Assembly: GCA_003024785.1 (NCBI GenBank)
Contig: PUQB01000188.1
Span: 62,001-126,000 of the forward strand
Source: Selaginella tamariscina
Taxonomy: Eukaryota > Streptophyta > Lycopodiopsida > Selaginellales > Selaginellaceae
DNA length: 64,000 nt
Direction of reading: 5' to 3'
The position numbers and the translations under genes were made by a program. The first letter of the stretch is position 1, and each line of letters starts with the position of its first letter. A model generated the notes under the pieces. The model saw nothing but the letters and a program-made list of their open reading frames with translations, was not told the DNA's origin and made no database searches. This document shows positions 36,258-48,116 of this stretch, piece by piece.

Positions 36258-38290
36258 ATGGCTATGGAGGAGGAGAGCTCAGGTGCGTGGCTGCAGAGGA
36301 TGCTGATGCGTGTATGCTGTGAGGAAAATGCACAGGGTATCCAGCTCGATTCGGACACCGTTTCCAGCCTCGTCTCTTATTGCGAGCTTGCTGCGCCCGC
36401 TGATGCCGCCGAGTACCTCACGGTAAGACCCAATCTGTATAGATGATGTTGTGCATGTGGTATGTTAAAGATAGACATCTAGATGCATTTTCTTTGAGGA
36501 ATGTGCAACTTTTCCATTTAGATGTATGTACAATATATGTAACATTGTATGTGTAATGTGTGTATGTGATGTGTCATACATAGTATATGAACACTTGGAA
36601 TACTACCACAGTAAGACTTATCTATTCAATCCAGACAAGAAAGATGTGGCTGTCCCATATGTATGGATATATACATCTGGGTATGTATGTATATAGATGT
36701 ATACAAATAGTAGAGAGACAGATGTATACACAATATTTATATAATGTACCTCTTATGCTCCAACACAGTTGCATTTGTGTACAAGAAATGTGTAAAACTC
36801 ACATCTAGATATGCGTGTGTATCATATTATATATATCCGCATAAGACGTGTGTATGTATATTATAGATTGTACAATAAAATAGTAGCTGATTCTCAACTT
36901 ACGGAACACACATAAGACGTGTGTATGTATTATAGCTTGTACATAAAATAGTAGCTGATTCTCAACTAAATAATTGTTACGGAACACACATAGAGAGAGA
37001 GGACGGGAACATTTTGGCTTTTTACAGAACATTGTTGGGTACGAATCATGCATGGAAATCGTGGAGGAATACCTGAAACGAAGGGCAACACCACCAGAAA
37101 GATCAAGACAGAGACTGGTGTTTCTCTTCAAGCTTATCAAAAGCCTCAGGTAGACAACACACGGTCTCTTGCTGGCAAGAACACATCTAAACCGCCAAAA
37201 CAGAGAACTCCAGCAAGTGAACCCGCAAAGACATCAAGTTCCTCTTCAGCTGCTGCATCCTCCTCGACTAAGACACAAGGTACGAAGGCTGGACGAGGGA
37301 AGAGAAATGCGAAGCAGGTAAGTGTAGCTGAAGCAAGCAAGATGGTACTCTTCCCACAGGGGAAGGCATGTGATTGTCAAGCAACGAGACACGAGCTTAT
37401 CAACAACTGTCTCTCCTGCGGGAAGATTGTGTGCCAACAGGAAGGAGAAGCCCGTGTAAACTTCTGTGGTGCACTTGTTCTTCGTGAAGGGAGTAGCTAT
37501 GCAGGGCTCGACGGGAATGCAATGCCCACATCGGATGCTGAAGCTACTGCACAGGCTTTCAAGGATAGACTATGGAGTTTGATAGAAACTCTGCGTCCCG
37601 GACTACTGTTTTGATGATCAGAGTGATTTCTTCGATATCGAGGGTGATGCTTGGGCGTCTGAAGAGGTTAGTGATTAGAATGTGTGTGTGTGTACATACG
37701 AAGAGAGACGTACAAGTTTGTTAATGTATTTGAATCATGAGTATGTATATGTAAGTATGAACCTGACATACGCACAGAGAGATTAATACTAATTTCCGAG
37801 TTGACAGGAGAAGCAACTGTTGAGGAAGAAACAGGAAGCGTTTGAGAAAGCCGAGGAAGAACGTAAGAAGCGAGTCGTTGTTACAATCGACCTTCTAGGC
37901 CGCAAGGTACACGAGAGAGAGAGAGAGAGATCATAATACACACGCATATACACAGGTTGTCATGGCTGGTGGAGACGAGAAGAAACGGCTAATGGGAGCA
38001 TACTTTTACCGGACAAAGAGAAGCCATTCCGTGTAAAGGCAAGTCCTGACGCTAGAGAGCTTCCTGTTTACGTGAACACAGTCGCTGGTAGAGAGAGAAG
38101 CAAGCCTTCCACCGCAAACATGGCAATCACAGGCAGAGTACAACACGAGGACAGTTTTAACGAGACTCTAATCAACCGTAAGATGGAGCTCCTGCAGATA
38201 GACGGTGCACAACACGAATGGCTTAAACCCAAGCTTATGCCAGGTTCGAGTGCATTTGAAGAAGCCTCTCAAAACTTTGAGTGTGCATAG
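36258..38290 (+). CDS. TRIP4/ASC-1 homologue (activating signal cointegrator, ASCC subunit)
   Basis: Zinc-finger subunit of the ASCC complex, which splits collided ribosomes and acts in DNA-repair and transcription signalling. Exon 1 encodes MAMEEESSGAWLQRMLMRVC; exon 2, after a 0.6 kb intron, encodes NIVGYESCMEIVEEYLKRRA; the next segment is serine-rich. The diagnostic C2HC5 zinc finger follows: KACDCQATRHELINNCLSC, GKIVCQQEGEARVNFCGALV, LREGSSYAGLDG (37360-37520). Then come FFDIEGDAWASEE, EKQLLRKKQEAFEKAEEERK and VVVTIDLLGRK, and the tail ends MPGSSAFEEASQNFECA. Frame breaks of one base near 37122, 37573, 37610 and 37978. The plant protein normally carries an ASCH domain after this point; none is seen before the next gene, so this copy resembles the short ASCH-less form. 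Confidence 0.85.
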
Positions 38291-38468
38291 CTCAGTTGTT
38301 TATCTACTCATACCTATTAAGAAATAATTAAAATATTAAAGAGTTTAAAACAAAGACGATAAAATATAATGAAGAAATTTTCTCTATTCTTGTTTTTAAA
38401 TTTAATAATTTATAGAACGATCAAAACCCTAAAAATTTCAAATCAAGAACCCTAGTTAGGGTTTTTCA
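38291..38468. other. short spacer, RH18 promoter
   Basis: 178 bp between TRIP4 and RH18, with AACCCTAAAAATT and ACCCTAGTTAGGGTTT telo-box-like motifs at 38424-38464, typical of ribosome-biogenesis gene promoters. Confidence 0.5.
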
Positions 38469-38908
38469 ATGGCGCTAACAGAGGTGCGTTTTGAGGAGCT
38501 CAATCCAGAGCTGTCGGGAGACGCTCCTTGTTCTTGGGCAGCAGGGGTTCCTGTACGCCACCCCAGTACAGGCGCAAGCAATTCCACGTCTCTGCCTCGC
38601 CAAGGATGCAGTCATCGGTGCTGCCACTGGTTCTGGTAAAACACTCGCATTCCTCGTCCCAATGATTGAAATCCTCAGGCCCCTCCCCCTCCGCTCTCAC
38701 CAGGTATTGTCTAAAACCCGTATTAACATGTGATTGTATGCTCATCCACGAGAAGTTACTCATATTAGTAAGAATATTGTAGTATGTTGCTATTACTGAT
38801 GGAAATAATGTTTGTATACTTAATCTATACAATTAACATTTGTACAAGATGTCACTTCTTGTTCTACTTATTAAGACCTCCGTCCTCTCTTATTATTCAA
38901 TCCGTGTT

Positions 38909-38950
<42 letters not shown>

Positions 38951-39264
38951 TAGTATGTCCGATACATGTGATTTTGCTATCAGCATTATACAGGTTGGTG
39001 CTTTGATAGTTTCACCAACAAGAGAACTGGCATGGCAGACGTTTCGCGTAGGAGAGCCATTCTTTGAGAGCGTGAGTGGTCTGGGCTCAATGCTGCTAGT
39101 AGGTGGTGCAGATGTTTCTATTGATATTGAGAAGCTCCAATCCTCTGCAGCAAATGTTTTGATTGGCACTCCCGGTCGATTATATGATATTCTGCAGCAC
39201 TGTAGCCTCGACTTCTCTCATTTCAAGGTGAGTATATGTATATGTTGTGTGTGTGTGTGTGTGT

Positions 39265-39314
<50 letters not shown>

Positions 39315-41213
39315 AAGAGAATGAAAGATTATTGTTGTTACAGATGTTGATCCTAGATGAGGCTGATCGGCTTTTGGAGATGGGCTTCCATCACCATGTG
39401 TCGGAAATCATCAAACGCCTACCCAAAGATCGGATTACAGGTATATAACATGTATACAGACCATATAGCTCAAGCAGGCTTTTAAGTTAAACATGTTATA
39501 GGACTGTTTTCTGCGACACAAACACATGCTGTCAGGGAATTGGCAAAAGCTGGTGTGCGAATGACACACTTATATATGAAGTTACAACTCAATGCTCGAA
39601 AACCCCTGCGACTTTGAATGCTGAGGTAAGTCTATTGTGTGTGCGTTTGTGTGCGCGCGTGTACATAAACTTACAAAACGTTTTGTTCTAATCTTAATGT
39701 CTTGCAGTATGTGATTGTCGAGGCAGATGAAAAGTCATCCCAGCTTGCACATTTTCTTCTTGAAAATGTGTCTAAAAAAGTCATAGTGTAAGTATTCCTT
39801 TTGTAACACACATGAATCTTGTTGATACACACAAGCACATGCCCGCACGCACGCACGCACACACATCAATGGTTGTCAATGGCAGATATTTTATCACGTG
39901 TGCTTCTGTGGATTACTGGGGGACGGTGCTTCCACGAACTCCATTGCTTAAAGACGTTCAAATTATTTCACTCCATGGGAAACTCAAGCAGGTACACACA
40001 CACACACACGACAATGTATAATTAGGTTTTAAAAGTCTTAACTGTTCAATTTTCTACATGTAGAGAGCGCGTGTAAAAGCTCTGGAGAGGTTCACAAGCA
40101 TGCCCAATGGCGTACTTTTCTGTACGGACGTTGCTGCTCGTGGCCTTGACATACCTGGAGTTGACTGGGTTGTGCAGGTAAGCACTTTTGTACACCATCT
40201 GTGCCCGTTTCTGTTGCTACACTATTTTGATGAACTTGTGCAGTATGATGCTCCTCAAGATCCAAACATGTTTGTTCATAGAGTTGGACGCACAGCAAGG
40301 CTGGGGCGCTCTGGAGATTCTCTCCTCTTTCTTCTTCCAAAGGTTTATTAGTCGTTTATTATAATTATGTGATGATATGCAGTTAATGTCGAGAGCTCTT
40401 ATATACTTCAGTTAAGTATGTGAAGTATATAATATTCGAGTTACTGTGAACGCAGGAGGATGCATATGTGGAGTTTCTTCGCATAAGAAGTATTCCCACC
40501 AACGAAAGACAGAAGCTTGATATTAAGATGGATATCATTCCCATGGTGTGTGTGTGTGTGTGCGTGCGTGCGTGCTTTTGCGCGCCTCTATTACAATCTC
40601 CAAATCAGTTGCGTGCAGTTTCCACAAGAGACCGGGATGTGATGCAGAAAGGAATCGGCCTTTGTATCATGCTTTCGTGCATACAAGGAACACCATTGCA
40701 ACTACATTTTCCAGTGAGTACACTACACACATGCATTTATACGTGTTTGTGTATAACCAATGCTACGTAGGTGGAAGCAGTTAGAGCTTGGAAAGATGGC
40801 CATGGGATTTGGCTTATTGCAGTTGCCCTCAATGCCTGAGTTGAAGAAAGGAGTTCTTAAATCGGAGCATTTTATACCTGTACAAGGAGTCGACGTAACT
40901 GCTATCAAGTACAGGTACATACCCCCCCCCCCCCCCCACACCACACACACACACAAGTATCGATATGTATATCTATATTTAGTTTTTATAATTATTGTTA
41001 ACTGATTTACAGAGATAAGAGGCGTGAGAAGCAAAGAAATGAGAAGTTAGTTACCGCTAAACTAGATAAGTGTTTAGTTAGCGCAAAGCAAACCAAGTGC
41101 ATAACTAAGACAGCTGGAGGAGAAAGAGAAGTAAGGGAGATTGTGAAGAAATAAACGAGGATTACAGGCTGCTTAAGCGGGAGAAAAAGGCTAGAAGAAT
41201 GGGTAAACTGTAA
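38469..41213 (+). CDS. RH18: DEAD-box RNA helicase of the SPB4/DDX55 family (plant RH18)
   Basis: Nucleolar ATP-dependent RNA helicase for 60S ribosomal subunit maturation. All helicase motifs are in order: Q motif ([14 protein letters not shown]), I (AATGSGKT), Ia (SPTRELA), GG and Ib (VGGADVS, GTPGRL), II ([14 protein letters not shown]), III (LFSATQT), IV region ([12 protein letters not shown]), V ([13 protein letters not shown]) and VI ([13 protein letters not shown]). The C-terminal SPB4 signature is also present: [51 protein letters not shown], a DKRREKQRN segment and the tail [19 protein letters not shown] (stop at 41211). About ten exons with 60-280 nt introns carrying TG, AG and poly-C tracts. 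One-base frame breaks near 38512, 39565 and 40645, and between KK and the tail near 41148. The DYWG and EHHC..IFRWK signatures separate this family from other DEAD-box helicases. Confidence 0.92.
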
Positions 41214-41351
41214 TATTATCTCTACGTTTCTTCATATCTTCCTCCTCTCTCCCTCTCCTCCCTCTCTCTACAGTGTGTGTGTGTGTGTGTGTGTGTGTTG
41301 GGAACGCACCTAGCATAGAAGGAAATTTGTTTCGGTAGGGCACAGTGCCCG
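41214..41351. other. spacer between convergent helicase and F-box genes
   Basis: Contains CT and (TG)12 tracts (41275-41297); no gene. Confidence 0.5.
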
Positions 41352-42372
41352 TCATTCACATGTTAACAGATGGAGCTTTGAAACCAAAGCCTCCACTGTA
41401 GGCAAACAGACCGGCTTGCTGAGCTTCACACGGTGCTCTGTATTCTCTGCAAACTCAAGTGCAAGTACTTTGTCACCAGAGAAGCCGTAGAGAACCCCCT
41501 CGCAGAACATGACCATTTTCAGAACGCCGTTCATCACGCTCTTCAGAAACGCGGAGTCCACTGGCCAAACGAACCGGTTCAATGGCACATAAACTCCATC
41601 CAGCTTGAACATTGTCATCTCATGTGGGGACGAGAAATCGCAGAATATGACTCCGTTCGAATGCTCCTCCCTGCACACACATGATTGTTGTGTGTGTGTG
41701 TGTGTACCTTCCTAGACGTGGTGCAAACGTCTCCACTATGGACATTGAACACGTGAACGTGAGGATCTGACGGAAAGCTTGGAGAGTTTCATTGCAGACG
41801 AGGAAGAACTCATTCCCAAAGGCATGTGCCTGGTGATCATAGAAATAAAGACAGTCTCTGGGCAAGCCGGTGCACGCGAGCTTCTGCCACTGCAGACTCC
41901 TATTTCCCAGCGGTGCTTCAGCAGAAATCGTGTAGATAAACTTACTCCTGGGTGAGACATGTATCACCTGGTCCATGTTGTCGATCGCCACATAGCCAGC
42001 TTCGATTGCTTCGGGGAATGTCGGATATGGGAGATAGTCTCCTTGGTGCAACCGATACAAAGCGAGAGAGCCACTTACGTTTATGAGCAGGAATCCGGCC
42101 TTGGTGACCAACCGATGAACTTGCGGGACAGTGCTCTGCATGGGCTTCTCCGTTGATATGTTGACAGATTTGTAGCTTGAATAACCGTGGAGGAAGCTAG
42201 CTTGTGTGGTGCTTGTAGTCTTTGTGGAGAGCGTGAGCAGTATGCGTTTGTCATCTGGAATGTGTCTCTGCTGGGTGAACGTGTTCCTTGAGACAAGAGA
42301 GAACTTCCAAGCATAGAAAATGGGAAGACGACTAATGATCATCTGGAGGCTATCTGTGGGAAGGGAGACCAT
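41352..42372 (-). CDS. F-box-like protein
   Basis: Two exons, 42372-41708 and 41670-41352, separated by a 37-nt GT-AG intron of mostly CA repeats; they join as GRLGREEHSNG in phase. The N-terminus MVSLPTDSLQMIISRLPIFY then AWKFSLVSRN matches the first helices of an F-box (LP.D.L..I..RLP....W...SLVSR), so the protein is probably an SCF substrate receptor. The remaining 270 residues have alternating strands like plant F-box beta-propeller proteins but no clean repeat signature. Start at 42372 chosen because it directly precedes the F-box; an ATG 33 bp upstream (42405) is in frame and would add a hydrophobic leader. Similar in design but not obviously close in sequence to the F-box gene at 9.8 kb. 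Confidence 0.75.
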
Positions 42373-42405
42373 GACGGAAGAAACAAAAAGACAGAAAACA
42401 CACAC

Positions 42406-42624
42406 ACGAATGAACTTATATACACCTCATGTTTGAAAAACGTACATAAATATTTCGAATATCTCGTATAGTTATAACAGCTTTAGACTCGTCAACAATA
42501 TTGTTTTGAATATCTGGAATCAGATCTTTCGAACTATCGACCATGGTCAACTTGACCATAACTCACGACCGTGTGTATGAACGAAGATATAATTTGAAGG
42601 CTAGACATAATGGCCTTCTTCTTG
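42406..42624. other. 5' flank of the minus-strand F-box gene
   Basis: AT-rich promoter-like region; nothing specific. Confidence 0.4.
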
Positions 42625-42670
42625 CTTAAGCAGCCTACAATCCTTGTTTAATCTCCCTTCTCCAACGTAA
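42625..42670 (-). pseudogene. inverted fragment of the RH18 3' end
   Basis: Reverse complement reads ...GGGAGATTAAACAAGGATTG then TAGGCTGCTTAAGCAAG, matching the RH18 tail at 41138-41182 (GGGAGATTGTGAAGAAATAAACGAGGATTACAGGCTGCTTAAGC) with a deletion. Only this short stretch is recognisable. Confidence 0.6.
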
Positions 42671-42776
42671 ACTAGAAACACTTCAAACATATATTTCAGC
42701 AAGGAGAATCATCCTAACTGACCGATCCAATGTATCCTGTGAATCATTTCAGGATTCCAACTCTCCCCTTCAAGCT

Positions 42777-42884
42777 TGTTTAGAATCTACCCTATCTTTG
42801 GAACTTGCCACACGCGTAGCAAATGTCGCCATCAAACCAAAACCTTGTCACTGTTACAATGGAGCATCAGTTTATGTCTTAACA
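42777..42884 (-). repeat. 3' LTR of the copia element
   Basis: 108 bp, TGTTTAGAATCTACC...GTCTTAACA on the plus strand; differs from the other LTR by substitutions and a 15-bp block present there (GCATTGGAGAGCAAG region). Confidence 0.85.
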
Positions 42885-43099
42885 CTCTCTTGTAAACTGG
42901 TGCTCAAAAGACTCCGAGGCCCCCCGGAACAAAGCGAACTTGGTCGGGCCTAGCGGTTTGGTGAGCACGTCCTATGAGTTTGCGGTAAGAATCTCAAATC
43001 ACATATCTCTCCTCCCGTCTGAGGCGAGTTCGGCATTGACAGCACCGACGAGCATGGGAGTTTCAACTGGACGGCAGTTCTGCATGCCAAACCGAGAGA

Positions 43100-46000
43100 G
43101 AAGAATTGCCATAGTGCACTGATGAACTTCAAAGTCCCAGCCTGCATATCCCACTCAATTTGTAGGCCAAGAACGTCTTCACCTCTCCATGTCCTTCATC
43201 TGAAACCGTTTGCCAAGCTTGCTTTCAACCTGCCAATCCCGTCTTCATCACCTCCAGTGATGAGGAGATCATCCACATATAGGGCAACAATGATCGTCCA
43301 CGACCAACTCCCCACATAGACATTGGAATCACTATGTGTTCTCTTGTCGACACAAAGCTTCATCAAACTTTTGGTACCACACCAGAAGAAGCTTGCTTGA
43401 GACCATACAAGGCCTTGTTAAGGCGCCAAGCTCGAGTTGTCCCCATGCCCAGGAAAGCCTAGGGGAATGCGCATGAAGATCTCCTCATGCAAATCCCCAT
43501 GCAAGAACGGGTCTTCACATCCATCTGGTGCACTTGCCACCTCCTGGCGTTAGCAAGTGCCAAGAGTGCGCGGACACTAGGCAACTTCACCACAGGCGAA
43601 AATGTCTCCTCATAGTCAACTCCTCGCACCTGGGTGAAGCCTTTTGCCACGAGTCTGGCTTTGTGTCTGACATCCCAGTCAGGGATCCACTGTCCGCTTG
43701 AAGACCCACTTGTAGTCAACAAGTCGACGTTGGTGTGGGGCAGCACACTCCTCGAATGTGCAATTCTGCACTTGTGCATCCACTTCGTCCTGAATGGCCC
43801 GCTTCCACTCAAGAGACTCCGCTCGGTCACCGCATCTTCAAAGGTGGAGGGAACCTTCTCATCCACAAACATGCACATCTCGGCTTCCTCATCAAGTAGA
43901 GAAGTGGCATCTTCCAACACCTTGCGAGAAGGCACTCTCGTGCGTGGTCTGTTTGGAGCTACCACAGGATCCGGCATGCCCCCGGCGAGGGACATGAGGA
44001 GGCCGATCAACCTGCTGCTCTGGCTGCTCAGGTGCCAACTGCTCATGGACATCAACTGGTTGCTCTGGCTGTGCCTGCCGCTCAGGCTGTTCAGGTGCCA
44101 TGCTCATGGACATCAGCATCACCTTGATCACCTCGAGCATCACCTGGCAGCTGCTCCCCTAGGGCATCAAGGCCATGGTCTTCCCCTACGTCCACAAAAC
44201 CAACTGGGATTAGGGGAGCCAACAAGTCATCGTCAATGAAGGAGTCCACAAGTTGTTCCGTGGAACGACACCATGTGAGGTCATCCTCAACAAACACCAC
44301 ATCGTGCTGATGATGGTGCATTTGTCCACCGGGTTCCACAGCCTGTATGCTTTCGACGCCGTTCATCATCTTGTGCCAACAAAAGATCAACTTCTGGCTC
44401 TTGGGGTCCAGCTTCTTCGCAGCTGGTCAGGAATATGGGCATACGCTGTGCAACCAAACACCCTGAGGTGGGATACATCAGGCTTCAGACCCGTCCATGC
44501 TTCCTCAGGCGTCTTGCCTTTCAATGCCACAGTTGGCAACCGGTTCTGAACATGCATGGCTACCGCAATAGCCTCCTGCCAAAACTCCTTGCCCAAATGT
44601 GCATGAGCAAGAAGGCTGCGCTGCATTCACCAGCGTCCGGTTCTTCCTCTCAGCCACGCCATTCTGTTGGGAGGTGTACCGGGTGGTGACGTGGTGTTGA
44701 ATACCGGCATTCCGACACAACTCTTGCATGGTGGAGTTAAGGTATTCCTTGCCACCGTCCGTGCGCAAGGCCTTAAGCTTCTTGCCAACTTGAGTTTCCA
44801 CCGCTCTGTACACGCGGAAGGCCTCCACCATCTCATTTTACGATGTAGGAAGAAAAGTTTGGTGAGGCGACTGAAGTCATCAATGAACGTAAGAACGTAA
44901 CGTGCGCCAAAATGACTCGGGATGTCCATGGGCCCACAGGTCGGAGTGCACCAGCTCCAAGAGCTCTGAAGAGCGGTGCTTTGAAGATCCAAAACTTCGG
45001 CGATGATGTTTGCCCAACACACATGACTCACAAAATGCATGTGAAAAACCAGGCCTCAGATCCAGCCCTTCCACCATGCAGTTGGACACAAGCTCGTGCA
45101 GTGCCTTGTGATTTGCATGACCCAACCGGCAATGCCACAAATAGGCATCTGCACCAACGACGTTCTCAGCGGCTGCAGCAAGATGAGGGTGTGAGAGAAT
45201 CTCATACAAGTTTCCACGTCGCCTGGCATGGAGAACTTTCCTCCCAGTCACACGGAAATCCAACTTGTCATATAAATCTGCACCATGACTAGTAAACACG
45301 ATCGACTTCCCGTCGTCACACAACCTTGCCACCGACATAAGGTTTTTCTGCATGCCTGGGACGTGCAAGGCGTCTTTGAACATCATCTCCCCACCGTCCT
45401 GAAGTGGGAGTGTCAAAGTGCCTCGACCAGCAATGTCCAATCGGGCATTGTTCCCCAACACCACACTACTTCTTTGAACTGGGATATACTGTTCAAACAT
45501 CAACTTGTTATTAGTCATGAGGCTAGTACAACCTGAATCAAGCACCCAGGAGTGCATCTTCCCTGCTCTCAGCATTGAGGGACTCCTCCTACGAAGGACT
45601 CTTCTTCCCATTCACCTTCTTCACTTTCAACACCGACATTAGCCTTCCCATTGCATGGGGGCAGTCCCTACCCCAGTGTCCAAACCCTCGGCATATCTTG
45701 CATTGGTCATGGCCAAGCCGACCTCCTCGTCCTCGACCTTGCATCCTCGTGCCCCTTCTCCATTCCCCTAAAAGCTGCTCGTCCACGTCCACCTCGGCCA
45801 GCCCAAGCATTGCCCAGGGCTAGAGGCGACAAGGGTGCAACAGCATCACGCCCGCCAGCTCATGCTCGGGAACCCGTCGTTTGGCATACATGACTTCATG
45901 CAAAGCATTGGTTTTGGCCTTCTCCTTGCGGAGCAAGGCTGTGGCCGCTTGCCATTGCCGTTTCAAATGTGAGATTGTCCTCACGATTGAGAGCCTCGAC

Positions 46001-46517
46001 ATCCCTGTCCCATGAGCAGGAGGGACGGTAGAGCTTCACCTTTTGCATGGAATCGGATGATATGCTCGTCCCCTTGGCAGCAAGTTCAGCAAAGAGCCGA
46101 CTCAGCTTGTCCGCATGCTCCTGCATGTCTCCATCTTCGTAGACACAAGCCTCAAGCTCCGAGTGGATCCGCATGACTTCCATGTCGGTCTTTTTCCCGT
46201 AGGTGTCCACAGCCACTTCCAAACTTCAGCAGGGGACTTGTCAGTATCCACCTTGAGCATAATCCCCGGGCTGAGGTAAGTGCAGATGCAGCCCACGGCG
46301 TGCTCAGCCTGCACTTTCCACTCCTGGTGGATTCTAAGGGTCTCATTGGAGTTGCCCTCGGCGGCTCCGGGTCAGTCCCACGGACGAGCCCAAAAACTCC
46401 TTTGATACACAGCTGAGTCTCCATCAATTTCTTCCATAGCAGAAAGTTCTGCCCCTTGAACACAAAGGGCTTGCTCCCACATGAGCTTCCAGAGGAATCC
46501 TCACCAGATTCGGCCAT
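43100..46517 (-). pseudogene. copia gag-pol, broken into several frames
   Basis: From the 5' end (right): gag start MAESGEDSSGSS and FVFKGQNFLLWKKLMETQL (46517 downward), ELEACVYEDGDMQEHADKLS, zinc knuckle CKICRGFGHWGRDCPH (about 45700), protease WVLDSGCTSLMTNN (about 45545), GAG-pre-integrase YLWHCRLGHANHKALHEL and CESCVLGKHHRRSF, integrase ELVHSDLWAHG, YVLTFIDDFSRLTKLFF and RTDGGKEYLN...QQNGVAERKNRTLV, then reverse transcriptase RHKARLVAKGFTQVRGVDYE and ETFSPVVKLPSVRALLALA, and the YVDD active site at about 43275 (LYVDDLLITGG). Frame changes occur near 46310, 45900, 45000, 44640, 44390, 43990 and 43490. RNase H is mostly absent. Confidence 0.9.
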
Positions 46518-46579
46518 GGCCTCCCACTAAGCTACATTACACATTGCTCCCCACCAAATCAGAAGCGACTCTGATACCA

Positions 46580-46702
46580 TGTTCAGAATCTACCCTATCT
46601 CTGGAACTTACTGCACGCGTAGCATTGGAGAGCAAGAAATGTCGCCATCGAACCCTAAAACCCTGTCACTATTACAATGGAGCATCAATTTATGTCTCAA
46701 CA
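46580..46702 (-). repeat. 5' LTR of the copia element
   Basis: 123 bp, TGTTCAGAATCTACC...GTCTCAACA on the plus strand, directly next to the primer-binding site. Such short LTRs are at the low end for copia elements. Confidence 0.85.
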
Positions 46703-46789
46703 AAGCTGAGACTCTGAATGTTACAAAATAACTGCTTACTTAAAGCCTTTATTAACTACCTCTAACTTGGAACATACTTAACGACTATT

Positions 46790-48108
46790 TTACCACCGGC
46801 TACTTTTATCCAATGTTGGGTGGTGATGTCCCTGGTGCGAAAATGTAAGATTGGGTTCTCAGAAATTGCAATGGCACTCTATTGCTCAAGTTCTATTAGC
46901 ATTTTTTATTGCGGTGACTATGCCTCAATACTTGAAAGAGCGATTGTGGCATGTTTCTTACTAAGCCAAGAGACAAAGAGTTGCATTGAGTATATAGCAG
47001 AGTCTGACACATGAGGTTGATTGACGAGTATCAATATCCCTTGCCCAACCAGTATTGAAATAAGCTTGGAGTACCATCTTTGGACCAGTGTGCCCTTAAA
47101 TTAAGTAGCAAAGGATTCATTTTCTTACTTGCTAGTGAGAAACAAATGGAACAACGTTGTACATGCTAAAAACTTGAACAACAAAAGAAAATATATGGTC
47201 TCTTTGTGTTGGCAAGGTACAATACTTGGTAGGATTTGGGATAAGAGCTCCTTTGAGTGTTGCTTGCTTAAAGTTGGTGTCGGGATTGCATTGCAATTTA
47301 GCATGTTGAACTATGCCAAAGTTGTTTCATTGTACTAGTGTTGGGAGATTTCAACGGTGTCTTTCTGAAACTCTCGAGAAATTTCACCAAGGTCCATCAT
47401 CTTCTGCAGCTTTGCTTGACCCAATCTAGTAGTTGCATGTTGTTTCTACAATAAAAAACAATCATCAACATTTACTACAATTACGATGAAAGTGTTAACT
47501 TTTTAAAAACCAACTCTAATGAAAAGCGAAATACATTTGTACCATTGCTTGACAATCTACTATCTCATTTATGGCTTCATATTTCAATTGAAAACATATA
47601 GGCTGTTTGAAATAAATGTCTCTTCTAGTGGTGTGTTCAGAAATGTAGTTTTATTTCACATTTGTGTGGTGCATGTGAAGTCCAAATTGAGCAATGAATG
47701 TGACCAAGGCTCGAATATTGGTGGACTTCACAATTAGAGAAAAAAGGTTTTTCTAAGAGCTGACACTTGAAATTTATGAGAAGCCTTGTGTTAAGTATCT
47801 AGCTGATAGTGTTATATGTATTCAAAATTTCCTTGAACACCCACCTTCCTCCCACAACGTCTTGCCCATGAACATGCCTGATGAGGGTGTACGGGAGATT
47901 GTCAACGTGTGAGCAAATGTGTTCTTTCATGACCTTTCTTTGCAATTTGTCTTGAGGTGATAAGACTACTTCATATGTTTGAGGAATGTTGCTCCAAAAC
48001 ATTGCTTGTTGTGGATGTTGAAAGAGGATGAACTCATTGATTGAGTTTACCAAATGCACAACCGTGACATGGACCAATTGTCTCCTCCTTGGCACTGTGG
48101 AAATCATT
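46790..48108 (-). pseudogene. older, decayed second copia element (RT to RNase H)
   Basis: On the minus strand the order is: RWVFKEILNTYN at about 47830 (the WVFK start of copia reverse transcriptase), FIAQFGLHMHHTNVK and RRDIYFKQPICF at about 47550-47700 (LHQMDVK..FL...YMKQP of the reverse transcriptase), then RNase H pieces WARDIDTRQST-like, SWLSKK-like and AISENPILHFRTRDITTQHW (46795-46860). There are many stops and frame changes and C-to-T decay. It is cut on the right by the foldback element at 48117 and abuts the younger copia on the left. Confidence 0.7.
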
Positions 48109-48116
48109 AATATCAT

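Larger units (their letters stand above)
42777..46702 (-). mobile_element. complete but defective Ty1/copia retrotransposon with short LTRs
   Basis: Bounded by related repeats 42777-42884 (108 bp) and 46580-46702 (123 bp), both TGTT...AACA, with a perfect 5-bp target duplication AAGCT at 42772-42776 and 46703-46707. The primer-binding site, reading ATGGTATCAGAGTC on the minus strand at 46568-46581, abuts the right-hand (5') LTR and fits initiator methionine tRNA. Coding order (minus): gag (about 46517-45600), protease, integrase, reverse transcriptase, then a very short stretch to the 3' LTR. Total length 3.9 kb is below the usual 4.5-5 kb, and RNase H is mostly missing, so it is non-autonomous as found. 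It lies in the spacer between the F-box gene and an older copia remnant. Confidence 0.92.

Noticed and set aside
43459-46517. Plus-strand open frames opposite the copia element
   Set aside because: They are antisense shadows of gag-pol and match no family.
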